NCBI RefSeq assembly: GCF_030651745.1
Contig: NZ_JAUSCC010000049.1
Coordinates: 1-26,617, forward strand
DNA from: Methylophaga sp.
GTDB lineage: Bacteria > Pseudomonadota > Gammaproteobacteria > Nitrosococcales > Methylophagaceae
Direction: 5' to 3'
Length of the DNA: 26,617 nt
Positions within the stretch are counted from its first letter, which is position 1, and each line of letters starts with the position of its first letter. The notes below the pieces were generated by a model that did no database searches, had not been told where the DNA came from, and was given only the letters and a program-made list of their open reading frames with translations. Below, piece by piece: positions 1 to 8,139 of the stretch. The position numbers were made by a program, and so were the translations under genes.

Positions 1-1
1 G

Positions 2-118
2 CGGACTTTTTTTGAACATCTTCGCGCTTTAATGCAGTATCTTCCATTCGATGACTGGGATCATTTGATGCGGTTTATGCTGAAAGGACTCAACGGCACA
101 ATTCCTGACTCCGGGTAG
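2..118 (+). CDS. C-terminal end of an unidentified protein (partial)
   Basis: An open frame enters from the left edge and stops with TAG at 116-118, 17 bases before the exbB start. The 38 visible residues are rich in Phe, Leu and Met and look like a genuine protein C-terminus (for example FDDWDHLMRFMLKGL). The tight spacing suggests it belongs to the same operon as exbB-exbD. I do not recognise the family from this fragment, and it does not resemble a TonB C-terminal domain. Confidence 0.5.
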   Translation, partial: RTFFEHLRALMQYLPFDDWDHLMRFMLKGLNGTIPDSG

Positions 119-134
119 GGTTTTAAAATGAGAA

Positions 135-767
135 TTGCTGACTTTGTACACCTTGCTGGCTTTTTCAGTGCTGACCTGGACGGTGATTCTGTTCAAAATC
201 TGGGAATTCAGCAAAGACAGTTATTACAACCGCCGCTTTTACAACCGGTTTTGGGATGTGCCTGATCTGGCGGCTGCTAAAACCCTGCCTGCCCATGTAT
301 CCCGCGGCCCCCAAGCACGGCTTGCAAGCAAAGGTTATGCCTGGTTGGACGGACGCCAACAGTCAGCAGGTCAGCACCTTAAATATCGCGGCGCTCCGGC
401 TGAGATATTGGAACAAACTTTACTCATGCACATGCAGAAAGAACTGCGGGCCATGGAAAGCGGCCTGACCATGCTTGCCAGCATCGGTAGTACCGCACCG
501 TTTGTCGGCCTGTTCGGCACCGTGTTAGGCATCATGCACGCGATGCATGAAATTACCGAAAGCGGTTCGACCAGCCTGGATGTGGTCGCCGGCCCTATCG
601 GTGACGCCCTGGTCGCCACGGCCATCGGTATTGCCGTCGCCGTACCGGCGGTGTTGGCTTATAACTTTTTCTTGCGCCTGGTCAAACAACAGCGCTCCGG
701 TTTGGAAAACTTTGTCGTCAGCTTTATGCATATCGCTTTCACATCCGATAGCCCGAGTAAGGAATAA
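135..767 (+). CDS. exbB: ExbB/TolQ-family proton channel subunit
   Basis: This is an inner-membrane subunit of the ExbB-ExbD (TolQ-TolR type) motor, which uses proton motive force to drive an outer-membrane or envelope process, usually through TonB. The protein is 210 residues. It has one membrane segment at about 4-20 and two more at about 108-130 and 148-178. The cytoplasmic loop before the second holds the family pattern [20 protein letters not shown], and the last segment contains [20 protein letters not shown]. The frame opens only after a TGA at 129-131, so the start must be TTG at 135 or another non-ATG codon. An ATG at 128 with a plausible ribosome site is in the wrong frame. Either a TTG start is used or one base was gained near 134-136. 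The N-terminus is shorter than in many ExbB proteins. exbD follows after 2 bases. Confidence 0.9.
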   Translation: MLTLYTLLAFSVLTWTVILFKIWEFSKDSYYNRRFYNRFWDVPDLAAAKTLPAHVSRGPQARLASKGYAWLDGRQQSAGQHLKYRGAPAEILEQTLLMHMQKELRAMESGLTMLASIGSTAPFVGLFGTVLGIMHAMHEITESGSTSLDVVAGPIGDALVATAIGIAVAVPAVLAYNFFLRLVKQQRSGLENFVVSFMHIAFTSDSPSKE

Positions 768-769
768 TC

Positions 770-1180
770 ATGGCCTTTAAACCGCAATCAGAAACGCAAG
801 AAGCTATGAGTGAAATCAACGTCACCCCGCTGGTCGATGTGATGTTGGTATTGGTGATTATTCTATTGGTGACCGCACCGTTATTGACGCAATCCGTGCA
901 TGTGACCCTGCCCAAAACCGCCGAGACCACAGCGGATGTGAAAGAGCAGCCGTTGCAGTTGGGTATCGACGAGCAAGGGATGATTACCCTCAATAAATTG
1001 CCCCTTGCCGATCTCACTGAATTAGAAACGGCTTTGAAGGATGAACTTGCGCAAAACCCGGAAGCAGCTTTGCATTTATATGCCGATCAAGCTGTGGTTT
1101 ATGCCAAGGTAGCTGAGGTGATGGCGACTGTTCAGCATGCGGGGATTGCGAAAATAGCTTTTGTGACGGTGGAGCAATAG
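770..1180 (+). CDS. exbD: ExbD/TolR-family biopolymer transport protein
   Basis: This is the partner of ExbB. It is 136 residues with a short cytoplasmic N-terminus, one membrane helix and a periplasmic domain. The helix begins with NVTPLVDVMLVLVIILLV, carrying the membrane Asp (VDVML) that is the proton-relay residue in the family. AAGGA lies just before the ATG, inside the end of exbB, and the two genes are 2 bases apart, so they are surely co-transcribed. No tonB gene lies downstream in the window. The next gene is an efflux outer-membrane factor 487 bases away, beyond a block of repeats, so a functional link to the efflux operon is possible but not shown. Confidence 0.93.
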   Translation: MAFKPQSETQEAMSEINVTPLVDVMLVLVIILLVTAPLLTQSVHVTLPKTAETTADVKEQPLQLGIDEQGMITLNKLPLADLTELETALKDELAQNPEAALHLYADQAVVYAKVAEVMATVQHAGIAKIAFVTVEQ

Positions 1181-1220
1181 TTTGCCCGCCCGGATTTATA
1201 ACACTGCTGACCTAAGCACT

Positions 1221-1281
1221 GTAGGTGCGAAATCATTCACTCTTTCGATGCGACATGGCCGAATAAATTCGGCCCTACACC
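1221..1281. repeat. Short palindromic intergenic repeat (GTAGG...GGCCGAAT/ATTCGGCC...CCTAC)
   Basis: A perfect 8-bp inverted repeat (GGCCGAAT at 1257-1264, ATTCGGCC at 1267-1274) sits inside a looser outer pair, GTAGG at 1221 and CCTAC at 1274-1278. It looks like a dispersed REP/MITE-type repeat. The frame open through 1182-1658 is made of this and the next two repeats and is not a gene. Confidence 0.6.
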
Positions 1282-1438
1282 AGATGTGCCGACGTCAGGG
1301 GGCTCATGTGTTGCGATTAATGGACTGTATTGGTGATGACGAGCCACAGAAGCCTAGCGGGCTGCATTCCCGCGGAGATCGCATAGGTATCTACACAATT
1401 TTTTTATACATTAAATACAATGAGTTGAAAATCAATCT

Positions 1439-1539
1439 TGCTCCCTCTCCTATTGGAGAGGGCTGGGGAGAGGAGAATAAAATCAACTATTTATATCCCC
1501 CTCATCCCCGCCTTCTTCCTGAAGAAGGAAGAAGGAGCA
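1439..1539. repeat. REP-like element of two purine/pyrimidine hairpins
   Basis: Two strong hairpins are framed by an outer TGCTCC (1439-1444) / GGAGCA (1534-1539) pair. The first is CCCTCTCC (1443-1450) with GGAGAGGG (1455-1462). The second is CCTTCTTCCT (1511-1520) with AGGAAGAAGG (1526-1535), a perfect 10-bp stem. This CCCTCTCC/GGGAGAGGG type of repeat is widespread in proteobacterial intergenic DNA. It may fold in RNA, but it lacks the T-run of a classic terminator. Confidence 0.65.
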
Positions 1540-1583
1540 GGCACTTGTGTGAATATCCATGCGGAGACCGTGGGAACGATATA

Positions 1584-1656
1584 AACCACAGAGAGCACGA
1601 AGAACACGAAGTTTTTTGGGCGTCTTTTCTTCGTGGCCTTCGTGATCTTCGTGGTT
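1584..1656. repeat. 28-bp imperfect inverted repeat (CACGAAG-rich dispersed repeat)
   Basis: The left arm at 1584-1611 and right arm at 1629-1656 pair along most of 28 bp around a 17-base spacer. Both arms are built from CACGAAG units (AACCAC...CACGAAG...CACGAAG). It ends 11 bases before the start codon of the outer-membrane factor gene, so it lies in that gene's 5' leader and could affect its translation. Confidence 0.65.
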
Positions 1657-1667
1657 AAAATTTCAAA

Positions 1668-3068
1668 ATGAGAATTACTGATGAGTTAGCAACCCTACGC
1701 ACGCTATGTTGTACGGTGATATTGATCGCGACCAGTTGCACCACCACGCCGGAACGAAATGCAGCTAATACAAGTGGCGTTATACCTAGCCACTGGACGG
1801 CTGCCAAGCCTTCAACAGCTCACATCATGGATGAGTGGGTAAACGCTTTTGCTGATCCTGTCCTGACCACGCTGGTTCACGATGCGCTAAACAATAATTT
1901 CAATCTGAAAGCTGCCGCAGCGCGAGTGGATGCGGCACGCGAACAGGTTGGTATTGAGGGCGCAGGCCGTTTGCCGCAGTTATCTTTTACGCCGGGGTAC
2001 CAGAATGCCCAGGTCCGTGACGTTGGTTTGGAATCCAGCCGGTTTAGTGCATTCGAAGCGCTGTTCTCTATGAGTTGGGAAGTTGATCTCTGGGGCCGAA
2101 TTAAAGCGTCCCAACAGGCGGTTCGACAGGAAGCAGCAGCCGTATCCGCCGACTTTCAGGGCGCTCGACTGTCTTTGGCAGCCCGTACCGCGCAAAGCTA
2201 TTTTGAGCTGATCGAGGCAAGTCTTCAGGTTGAAGTTGTCGAGCAATCGGTCAAGGATCGCCGTACCATTGTTGAATTAGTGCGCGGCCGATTTGCAAGG
2301 GGCTTGACTCGCGGTCTGGATTTGCGTTTGGTGCTGACCGATTTGGCAAATGCCGAAGCGCAACTTGCTCAGGCCCGAAATCAGGTGCAAATCGTTACGC
2401 GCAGGCTGGAAGTTTTGCTGGGGCGTTATCCGGCTGCTAGTAGCAACGTGATTAATCGAGTCTCTGCCGATTTACCCGTGCCGCCAGCCGTGCTATCCGC
2501 AGGATTGCCGTCAGAATTACTGGAACGCCGACCGGATCTGATTGCTGCTTTTACGAGACTGCGAGCGCTAGATTCCCGAGTTGAAAGCGCGAAAAAAGCG
2601 TTATTACCAAGAATTACCCTCACTGCCCGAGGTGGTACCAGTAGCTCGGACTTGGCAGATTTGGTTGACCCTCGCGCCCTCGCCTGGAATGTGGCCGCAG
2701 GTCTGGTACAGCCCATTTTCACCGGAGGACGGCTCAAGGGCGAAATACGCCTGAACGAGGCGCGTACCGTAGAGGCGCTTAACAATTATCGAAGCGCCGC
2801 GCTGAACGCCTTTCGCGAAGTGGAACAAACACTGGCCGCAGAATTTTGGCTGAGGGCGCAGGAACAGGCGCTCAAGGAGGCTGTGGAGCAAACCCGTGCC
2901 AGCCGTAAACTCGCGGTGTATTCGTACCGTCAGGGTCTAATCGAAATTCTCACTCTGTTGGACAGCTACCGCAGCACCTTGAATGCTCAAAGCGAGTATC
3001 TTTTGGTTAAGCGGCAATTGCTTAGTAATCGTATTGACCTTTATCTGGCCTTGGGCGGTGGTGTTTAA
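1668..3068 (+). CDS. RND efflux outer-membrane factor, OprM/NodT family
   Basis: This is the TolC-like outer-membrane channel of a tripartite efflux system, 466 residues as usual for the OprM/NodT group. The N-terminus is hydrophobic and ends at LIATSC, a slightly atypical lipobox (Ala at -3), so a lipid anchor at Cys24 is likely. The family signature LPSELLERRPDLIAAFTRLRALDSRVESAKKALLP-type stretch lies at about 280-315, and two long alpha-helical hairpins are visible as repeats. The start ATG sits directly behind the CACGAAG repeat. The first bases of the gene strongly resemble those just before exbB. The stop overlaps the adaptor start as TAATG, so the two are translationally coupled. Confidence 0.9.
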   Translation: MRITDELATLRTLCCTVILIATSCTTTPERNAANTSGVIPSHWTAAKPSTAHIMDEWVNAFADPVLTTLVHDALNNNFNLKAAAARVDAAREQVGIEGAGRLPQLSFTPGYQNAQVRDVGLESSRFSAFEALFSMSWEVDLWGRIKASQQAVRQEAAAVSADFQGARLSLAARTAQSYFELIEASLQVEVVEQSVKDRRTIVELVRGRFARGLTRGLDLRLVLTDLANAEAQLAQARNQVQIVTRRLEVLLGRYPAASSNVINRVSADLPVPPAVLSAGLPSELLERRPDLIAAFTRLRALDSRVESAKKALLPRITLTARGGTSSSDLADLVDPRALAWNVAAGLVQPIFTGGRLKGEIRLNEARTVEALNNYRSAALNAFREVEQTLAAEFWLRAQEQALKEAVEQTRASRKLAVYSYRQGLIEILTLLDSYRSTLNAQSEYLLVKRQLLSNRIDLYLALGGGV

Positions 3069-4306
3069 TGCTGAAAAAAAACCGGCTGCAAATCATCTTG
3101 CCTGCCATCCTGTTGCTGATGAGCATCGGCGCTGCATGGGCTATTATGGCTTTGCGTCCACGGATAGTCACGCAAGCCCCGAAGACTGAAGTGCCTCTGG
3201 TGTCCGTTATTCAGGTTGAACCGCAAACACTCAGGCTCACCGTTCATTCCCAGGGCATCGTCACGCCGCAGCATGAAATTGATTTGATCCCGGAGGTGGC
3301 GGGCAAGGTCATCCGCCTGCATCCGGGTTTTGTCGCAGGCGGATTTTTTGACCATGACGATTTATTAGTGGCCATCGATCCGCGCGATTATGACTATGCG
3401 ATTGTCCAGGCACAGGCACAAATTGCCGAAGCCAAACGCCAACTGGCGATGGAAGAAGCGCAAGCCGATCAGGCTCGCAATGAATGGCAAGCGTTGGGTG
3501 ATGGGGCGCCCTCGGCTCTAGCCATGCGCGAGCCGCAACTGGCCGAAGCTCGCGCCAAACTTAAAGCCGCGGAAGCCAATTTAACGCTAACCCGGATTAA
3601 ACGCAGTCGGTGTGAACTGCATGCACCCTTCGCCGGGCGCTTACAGGCCAAAAATATCGGCCTGGGTCAATTTATCCAACCGGGAGACAAACTCGCCCGG
3701 ATTTATTCCACCGATGTTGCTGAAATCAGATTGCCACTGTCCACTGACCAGCTTGGCTTTCTCGATTTACCATTAGGGGGAAGCAACAGCTTATCGCATT
3801 CCCAAGCTCCAGCCCTTCGACAAAGCTCAGGACAGGCTTGGGAACGCGGCCCCAAAGTCATACTGACCACTGAATTCGCAGGCAAGATGCAAACCTGGGA
3901 AGGTCGCATTGTGCGCACCGAAGGCAGCTTGGATGAAAGCACCGGGGTACTCTATGCGGTTGCCGAAGTTCAGGAACCGTACCAGGAAAAAGATAATCGT
4001 CCGCCGCTACTCTCCAAATTGTTTGTACAAGCTGAAATAGAAGGCAAGGCAATGCACGGCTTGTTTGTGTTGCCGCAATCTGCAATGAATGCCAGTCAGG
4101 AAGTGCTACTAATTGACGCCGGACAAAAACTGCACATTCGTCGCCTTGATGTGTTGCGAAACGAGCCGGATCGAATTCTGGTAAAAAAAGGGCTGAACAC
4201 AGGTGACCGACTTGTGACATCAGGCCTTCAGATGCCGGTGGAAGGCATGACAGTCAGGATTGATGAGAATTCAAAGAGTGAAAGTCCAAAGGCGGATAGT
4301 CAATGA
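3068..4306 (+). CDS. RND efflux periplasmic adaptor (HlyD/AcrA family)
   Basis: This is the membrane-fusion protein bridging the pump and the outer-membrane factor. It has 412 residues, with an N-terminal membrane anchor at about 8-27. A lipoyl/barrel-sandwich half follows (EVAGKVIRLHPGFVAGG), then an Ala/Glu/Gln-rich helical hairpin at about 115-180, the second lipoyl half (HAPFAGRLQAKNIGLGQFIQPGD) and beta-barrel and membrane-proximal domains. It overlaps the genes on both sides (TAATG and ATGA). In the beta-barrel, about 20 residues after LPLGG are encoded by a short palindromic repeat at about 3799-3844, inserted without breaking the frame. Substrate cannot be told from sequence. Confidence 0.9.
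   Translation: MLKKNRLQIILPAILLLMSIGAAWAIMALRPRIVTQAPKTEVPLVSVIQVEPQTLRLTVHSQGIVTPQHEIDLIPEVAGKVIRLHPGFVAGGFFDHDDLLVAIDPRDYDYAIVQAQAQIAEAKRQLAMEEAQADQARNEWQALGDGAPSALAMREPQLAEARAKLKAAEANLTLTRIKRSRCELHAPFAGRLQAKNIGLGQFIQPGDKLARIYSTDVAEIRLPLSTDQLGFLDLPLGGSNSLSHSQAPALRQSSGQAWERGPKVILTTEFAGKMQTWEGRIVRTEGSLDESTGVLYAVAEVQEPYQEKDNRPPLLSKLFVQAEIEGKAMHGLFVLPQSAMNASQEVLLIDAGQKLHIRRLDVLRNEPDRILVKKGLNTGDRLVTSGLQMPVEGMTVRIDENSKSESPKADSQ
3799..3844. repeat. Palindromic repeat inserted in frame in the adaptor gene
   Basis: TTCCCAAGC (3799-3807) and GCTTGGGAA (3836-3844) form a perfect 9-bp inverted repeat. It encloses CTTCGACAAAGCTCAGGAC, a close relative of a dispersed repeat seen in many bacterial genomes. 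It is translated as part of the adaptor (residues about 244-260), giving a Gln/Ser/Ala-rich insert unlike the neighbouring beta-barrel. Confidence 0.6.
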
Positions 4307-7300
4307 ATTCGTCTCAAAAACTTCAATCTACCGGTCTGCTAGCCTGGTTCGCCTCTAATCCGGTGGCGGCCAATTTGTTGATGGTGCTGATCTGGTTTAG
4401 CGGTATTGTCAGCCTGTGGCGTATCGATAAAGATGTCTTGCCGTCCTTGGTATCGGATAGTATCGAGATCACCGCACCCTATCCGGGGGCGGGATCTGGC
4501 GAAGTCGAGAAATCCGTGTGTATCCAGTTGGAGCGCGCCGTATTCGATTTGCCTGGGATCAAGAATCTAACCAGCGAAAGCACCGAGGGAAAATGTACGG
4601 TACGTACCGGCATTCAAGAAGGGTACGATCTGCAAAGCCTGTTGTCGGCTATCCGTATGCGTACCTTGACGATTTCCCAATTACCCAAAGCAGTGGATCG
4701 AATTGAGGTGAAAGAGCTGAACTCGGGCAGTTTTGTCATCAATGTTATCCTTTTCGGTCCCGCTGACGAGCTAACCCTGAAACGTTTAGGGGAAGGGATT
4801 CGAGACGATTTACTGCGCATTCCGGGCGTGATTAGGCTCGGCGATTTTACCGCAGAAGCACCTTATGAAGTGTCGGCGCAAATTCCAAGCGCCCGTTTGC
4901 GGCAATTGCAGCTTTCGCTTCAGGAAGTGGCTGAAGCGGTGAGTCGATCAGCCGTGGACCTTCCCGGCGGCGTCCTCAAATCACCTGCCGGTGAATTACT
5001 GCTGCGAACCGATGGCAAAATAGAAAATGGCGAAGTGCTCGCTCGTTTACCGTTGATAGTCACTCAGGACGGTCAGCAGCTTCGCCTCGGCGAGGTGGCG
5101 ACTGTAACCGACGGTCTGGCCGAACATTGGGCGGAAGCGCGTTTTCAGGGGCAACCGGGCTATGGCATCGAAGTTTATGCACGCCATAACACGGTTGCAG
5201 TGGCCGAGCGCGTGAAAGCTTATGTTGCCGACCGGTCTACGAGGTTGCCGGAGGGGTTGCAGCTTACCACTTCCTGGGATGCTTCGGTGTCTTTTGCTCA
5301 ACGGCTTGACACCTTGGTGCAAAACGGACTGTCCGGATTCTTATCGGTCTTTGCCGTGTTAATCGTTTTTTTGCCAACGCGTGTTGCGGTCTGGGCGGCG
5401 CTAGGTGTGCTCACTTCAGTGCTGGGCGCACTGTGGTTGATGACACTTCTTGATATTTCGCTGAATATGCTGTCCCTGTTCGGTTTTCTGCTGGCCACGG
5501 GGATATTGGTCGACGATGCTATCGTTATAGGGGACAATATTCACAGTCTGCAGGCTGAAGAAACGAAACTTGAGAGCGCCGCCCCCACCTTAAGAAACTT
5601 TCCGGTAAAAGACTTTGATGTCGTTATTCGCGGCGTACACGAAATGGCGCTGCCCGTAATTCTGGCTGTACTGACGACAGTGGTCGCCTTCTTGCCGGGG
5701 CTGTTTCTTCCCGGCTGGGCGGGACGAATGATGCAGCCGATTTGTTTGGTAATGGTTTTGGTGCTGGCGTTATCCTTAGTCGAAGCGTTGCTGATTTTGC
5801 CGGCTCATTTGGCAATTGTACCGGGCGCACGAACTGATCCTGGTTATTTGGAGCGGTTGCGTAATGCGGTAAACCACGGACTGAAGCGTTTCGTCGCTTA
5901 CCTTTACCAGCCGTTTCTTGAATGGGCATTACACTGGCGTTATCTCGTATTATCCGGATTCGTAACGCTTTTGATGCTTTCTGGAGCGTTGGTTGCGGGA
6001 GGATACATCCGGTTATCCCTGGAAGCCGATGCGACGCTGGATAGCGTTTCGGCCCTTTTGACTCTGCCGCCCGGTTTACCCTATAGCGAAATGTGTACCC
6101 TGGCGACGCGTGCCGAACGGGCTTTGTTCGAACTGCGCGACACGCTGGATCGGGAACAACCACCCGGTAGCCCGAGCGTCGTGAAAAATTTGGAAACCTC
6201 GATTCACCCGGAGTGGACCGGTCTCTGGGTGGAAATAGCTCCTCATGCTCGACAACATCTGAAAATGGATGATTTCGTTCAGGTGTGGCGGAAAAAAATA
6301 GGCGATATCGGGCGAGCCAAGATTGATTTTAGCTATAAACAGGGGGATTTGCCCTACGATATTGAAATTGATCTGAGCGATACCGATTCGTCCCGGCTCG
6401 ACCAGGCCGCAGAGACGTTAAAACAGCGGCTTGCTGCTTATCCTGGTGTTTATGATGTCACGGACTCTTCGAGTCCCGGCAAACCGGAACTGCGGGTACG
6501 CCTGAAACCCGAGGGCGAACGACTTCACCTGACGCTCAAAGACCTTGCCGAACAGGTTCGTGGCGCCTATTACGGCGAGGAGATTCAACGTTTCGTGCGC
6601 GGGCGCGAGGAAGTCAAGATCATGGCGCGTTTGCCTTTGGCGGAGCGACGTTCTCCGGATGCCCTGCAAGCCATGCCTATCAAGTTGCCATCGGGCGCCC
6701 ACGCGCCGCTCGGCGCGTTGGCCGAGGTGCATTTTGTACCGGGTCATGCCCGTATCGATAGGCATGATCGCCGTTCCGTACTGAAAGTGCAGGCACGGGC
6801 TGATTCGCAAATGACTGATGTGAATGCCGTCTATACCGATCTGGAAAGCAATTCCCTGCCTGCTCTGTCGAAACGTTTTCCTCAATTGCATGTGGAATTC
6901 GGCCAAGAACGCCGGGAACGGAATGAGGCAATATCATCTTTGGCGCGCAATTTCCTGATTGCTCTCGTTATCATCTATGCCTTGATTGCTGTCCCTTTCC
7001 GTTCCTATATCATCCCGTTTGTGTTTTTACTGGCAGCTCCGGTTGCCTGGTGCGGAGGCGTTTTGGCCCATTGGTTGATGGGCCTTCCATTATCCATGGA
7101 ATCCCTGGTAGGAATGGCCGCCGCCAGCGGGGTTGTGGTTAACGACAGCTTGGTGTTGCTGGATTTTATTCAGAAACGCCGGACGGATGAAGCAGGCGGC
7201 GAGATATCGTCCTATGAACAACTGCCCGTCTCAAATCTAATCCTGGAAGCTTGCCGCTCCCGTTTCCGCCCGATTCTGCTGGCATTTTTGACGTCTTTTG

Positions 7301-7449
7301 CCGGCGTCTTGCCGCTTCTGCTGGAAACCAGTGCGCAGGCTCAGTTTTTGATTCCGATGGCCTTGTCTTTATCCGCCGGATTATTGTTCGGTTTGTCCGC
7401 CAGTCTAGTGTTGACGCCGGTTTGTTATGCCATTTTAGAGAAAGCGTGA
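4303..7449 (+). CDS. RND multidrug-type efflux permease (AcrB/HAE family)
   Basis: This is the proton-driven inner-membrane pump of the tripartite system, 1048 residues as expected. The first membrane helix is at about 12-37. A large periplasmic porter domain follows, then a helix cluster from about 335. The proton-relay pair is present in TM4 as GILVDDAIVIGDN at about 400-412. The second half repeats the plan, with ASGVVVNDSLVLLDF in TM10, where AcrB has its relay Lys; a Val-Asn-Asp version is common in other branches of the superfamily. It overlaps the adaptor gene by ATGA. No regulator gene lies beside it. The charge pattern (VDD, no extra Glu motifs) points to organic substrates rather than metals, but this is inference. 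Confidence 0.92.
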   Translation: MNSSQKLQSTGLLAWFASNPVAANLLMVLIWFSGIVSLWRIDKDVLPSLVSDSIEITAPYPGAGSGEVEKSVCIQLERAVFDLPGIKNLTSESTEGKCTVRTGIQEGYDLQSLLSAIRMRTLTISQLPKAVDRIEVKELNSGSFVINVILFGPADELTLKRLGEGIRDDLLRIPGVIRLGDFTAEAPYEVSAQIPSARLRQLQLSLQEVAEAVSRSAVDLPGGVLKSPAGELLLRTDGKIENGEVLARLPLIVTQDGQQLRLGEVATVTDGLAEHWAEARFQGQPGYGIEVYARHNTVAVAERVKAYVADRSTRLPEGLQLTTSWDASVSFAQRLDTLVQNGLSGFLSVFAVLIVFLPTRVAVWAALGVLTSVLGALWLMTLLDISLNMLSLFGFLLATGILVDDAIVIGDNIHSLQAEETKLESAAPTLRNFPVKDFDVVIRGVHEMALPVILAVLTTVVAFLPGLFLPGWAGRMMQPICLVMVLVLALSLVEALLILPAHLAIVPGARTDPGYLERLRNAVNHGLKRFVAYLYQPFLEWALHWRYLVLSGFVTLLMLSGALVAGGYIRLSLEADATLDSVSALLTLPPGLPYSEMCTLATRAERALFELRDTLDREQPPGSPSVVKNLETSIHPEWTGLWVEIAPHARQHLKMDDFVQVWRKKIGDIGRAKIDFSYKQGDLPYDIEIDLSDTDSSRLDQAAETLKQRLAAYPGVYDVTDSSSPGKPELRVRLKPEGERLHLTLKDLAEQVRGAYYGEEIQRFVRGREEVKIMARLPLAERRSPDALQAMPIKLPSGAHAPLGALAEVHFVPGHARIDRHDRRSVLKVQARADSQMTDVNAVYTDLESNSLPALSKRFPQLHVEFGQERRERNEAISSLARNFLIALVIIYALIAVPFRSYIIPFVFLLAAPVAWCGGVLAHWLMGLPLSMESLVGMAAASGVVVNDSLVLLDFIQKRRTDEAGGEISSYEQLPVSNLILEACRSRFRPILLAFLTSFAGVLPLLLETSAQAQFLIPMALSLSAGLLFGLSASLVLTPVCYAILEKA

Positions 7450-7537
7450 GGTTATGTTATGCAATGAATGCTTGCTCGTCGCATGACTAATAGCTGTCCG
7501 AACTATTTGAAAATCTGAAATATAAGAGGAGTTGAAA

Positions 7538-7885
7538 ATGATACAAAGAATTTTTTTTACAGCGGTAATCATGGTCGCCACCGTTTCTGTCGGTACGGCC
7601 GGGATTATCACTAACGGGACTTGGTCGCCGAGTGGTTGTGGAACTGAACCCGTGGTTCCGGTTATTGAGCAGAGCAGCGTTGACGCCTATAACCAAAGTG
7701 TCAAGGCGATCAACGAATGGCAACAAAAAGCTAATGCCTATAATACCTGTCTGATTAATGAAGACAATGCAGACAATGCACTCATCGCCAAGGTGGCGAA
7801 TGAGGAACAAAGCCGATTGCGGACAGCGATAGAAAAGATCAAGACTGAAACAATGGCAGCCAAAGCCAAGTTGGATAGTAAATAA
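7538..7885 (+). CDS. Small secreted or periplasmic protein of unknown function
   Basis: The product has 115 residues, with a signal peptide at 1-22 (MIQRIFFTAVIMVATVSVG then TAG). The mature part is hydrophilic, has two Cys residues (CGTEP and NTCLIN, about 34 residues apart) that could form a disulfide, and ends in a Lys/Glu/Ala-rich helix. An AGAGGA ribosome site 7 bases before ATG 7538 fixes the start over a TTG two codons upstream. It reads in the same direction as the RND operon but 88 bases away, and is probably a separate unit. I do not recognise a named family. Confidence 0.75.
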   Translation: MIQRIFFTAVIMVATVSVGTAGIITNGTWSPSGCGTEPVVPVIEQSSVDAYNQSVKAINEWQQKANAYNTCLINEDNADNALIAKVANEEQSRLRTAIEKIKTETMAAKAKLDSK

Positions 7886-8083
7886 AATTAAACTACAAAA
7901 CACCATAGGAAGTATTTTGTGAAATGGCTTTACTTAATACCGAGTGTTGCTAGGTGTTGCATTTATGAGTTGAATTCGCCCAATATGCAAGAGGCAGAAA
8001 GTCTGTTTTTTTAGGCTTTTTTCGAAAAAAATTATGCTCGCCCGAAAATGATTACGCTGTAGTGAAAGATGCGGTTTTTCGGC
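7886..8083. other. Intergenic edge between host genes and island (possible attL region)
   Basis: There is no gene in these 198 bases. They hold a directly repeated GTGTTGC (7944-7950 and 7954-7960), a perfect TTTTTTCGAAAAAA palindrome (8017-8030) and one copy of the island's recurring element. The outward-facing recombinase gene ends at the right side, so a left attachment site is expected about here. I cannot define its core without the other end. Confidence 0.35.
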
Positions 8084-8139
8084 CTATTTTGGTTTTATTG
8101 CGGCGTGAGGTGAGTTACCCGAAGTGAAATTCGGTGTCG
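8014..8139 (-). repeat. Left copy of a ~125-bp island repeat (inverted relative to 13791-13920)
   Basis: Read on the minus strand this stretch aligns with 13791-13920 on the plus strand at roughly 80 percent by eye. It starts with GCCGAATTTCACTTCGGGTA-type sequence (ACCG here) and ends at GCATAATTTTTTT. It covers the last 18 or so codons of the SAM-Xre gene and about 70 bases beyond. The core motif (minus strand) is GCATCTTTCACTACAGCG at 8072-8055. Confidence 0.75.

Noticed and set aside
1182..1658. Open frame of 158 codons after exbD
   Set aside because: It is composed of three palindromic repeats, has no ribosome site and no protein-like pattern.
5624..6163. Minus-strand open frame of 179 codons
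   Set aside because: It lies wholly antisense to the RND pump gene, whose family match is clear.
7895..7920. Hairpin after the small secreted protein gene as a terminator
   Set aside because: ACAAAACAC and GTATTTTGT pair with one mismatch, but the stem is AT-rich and no T-run follows.
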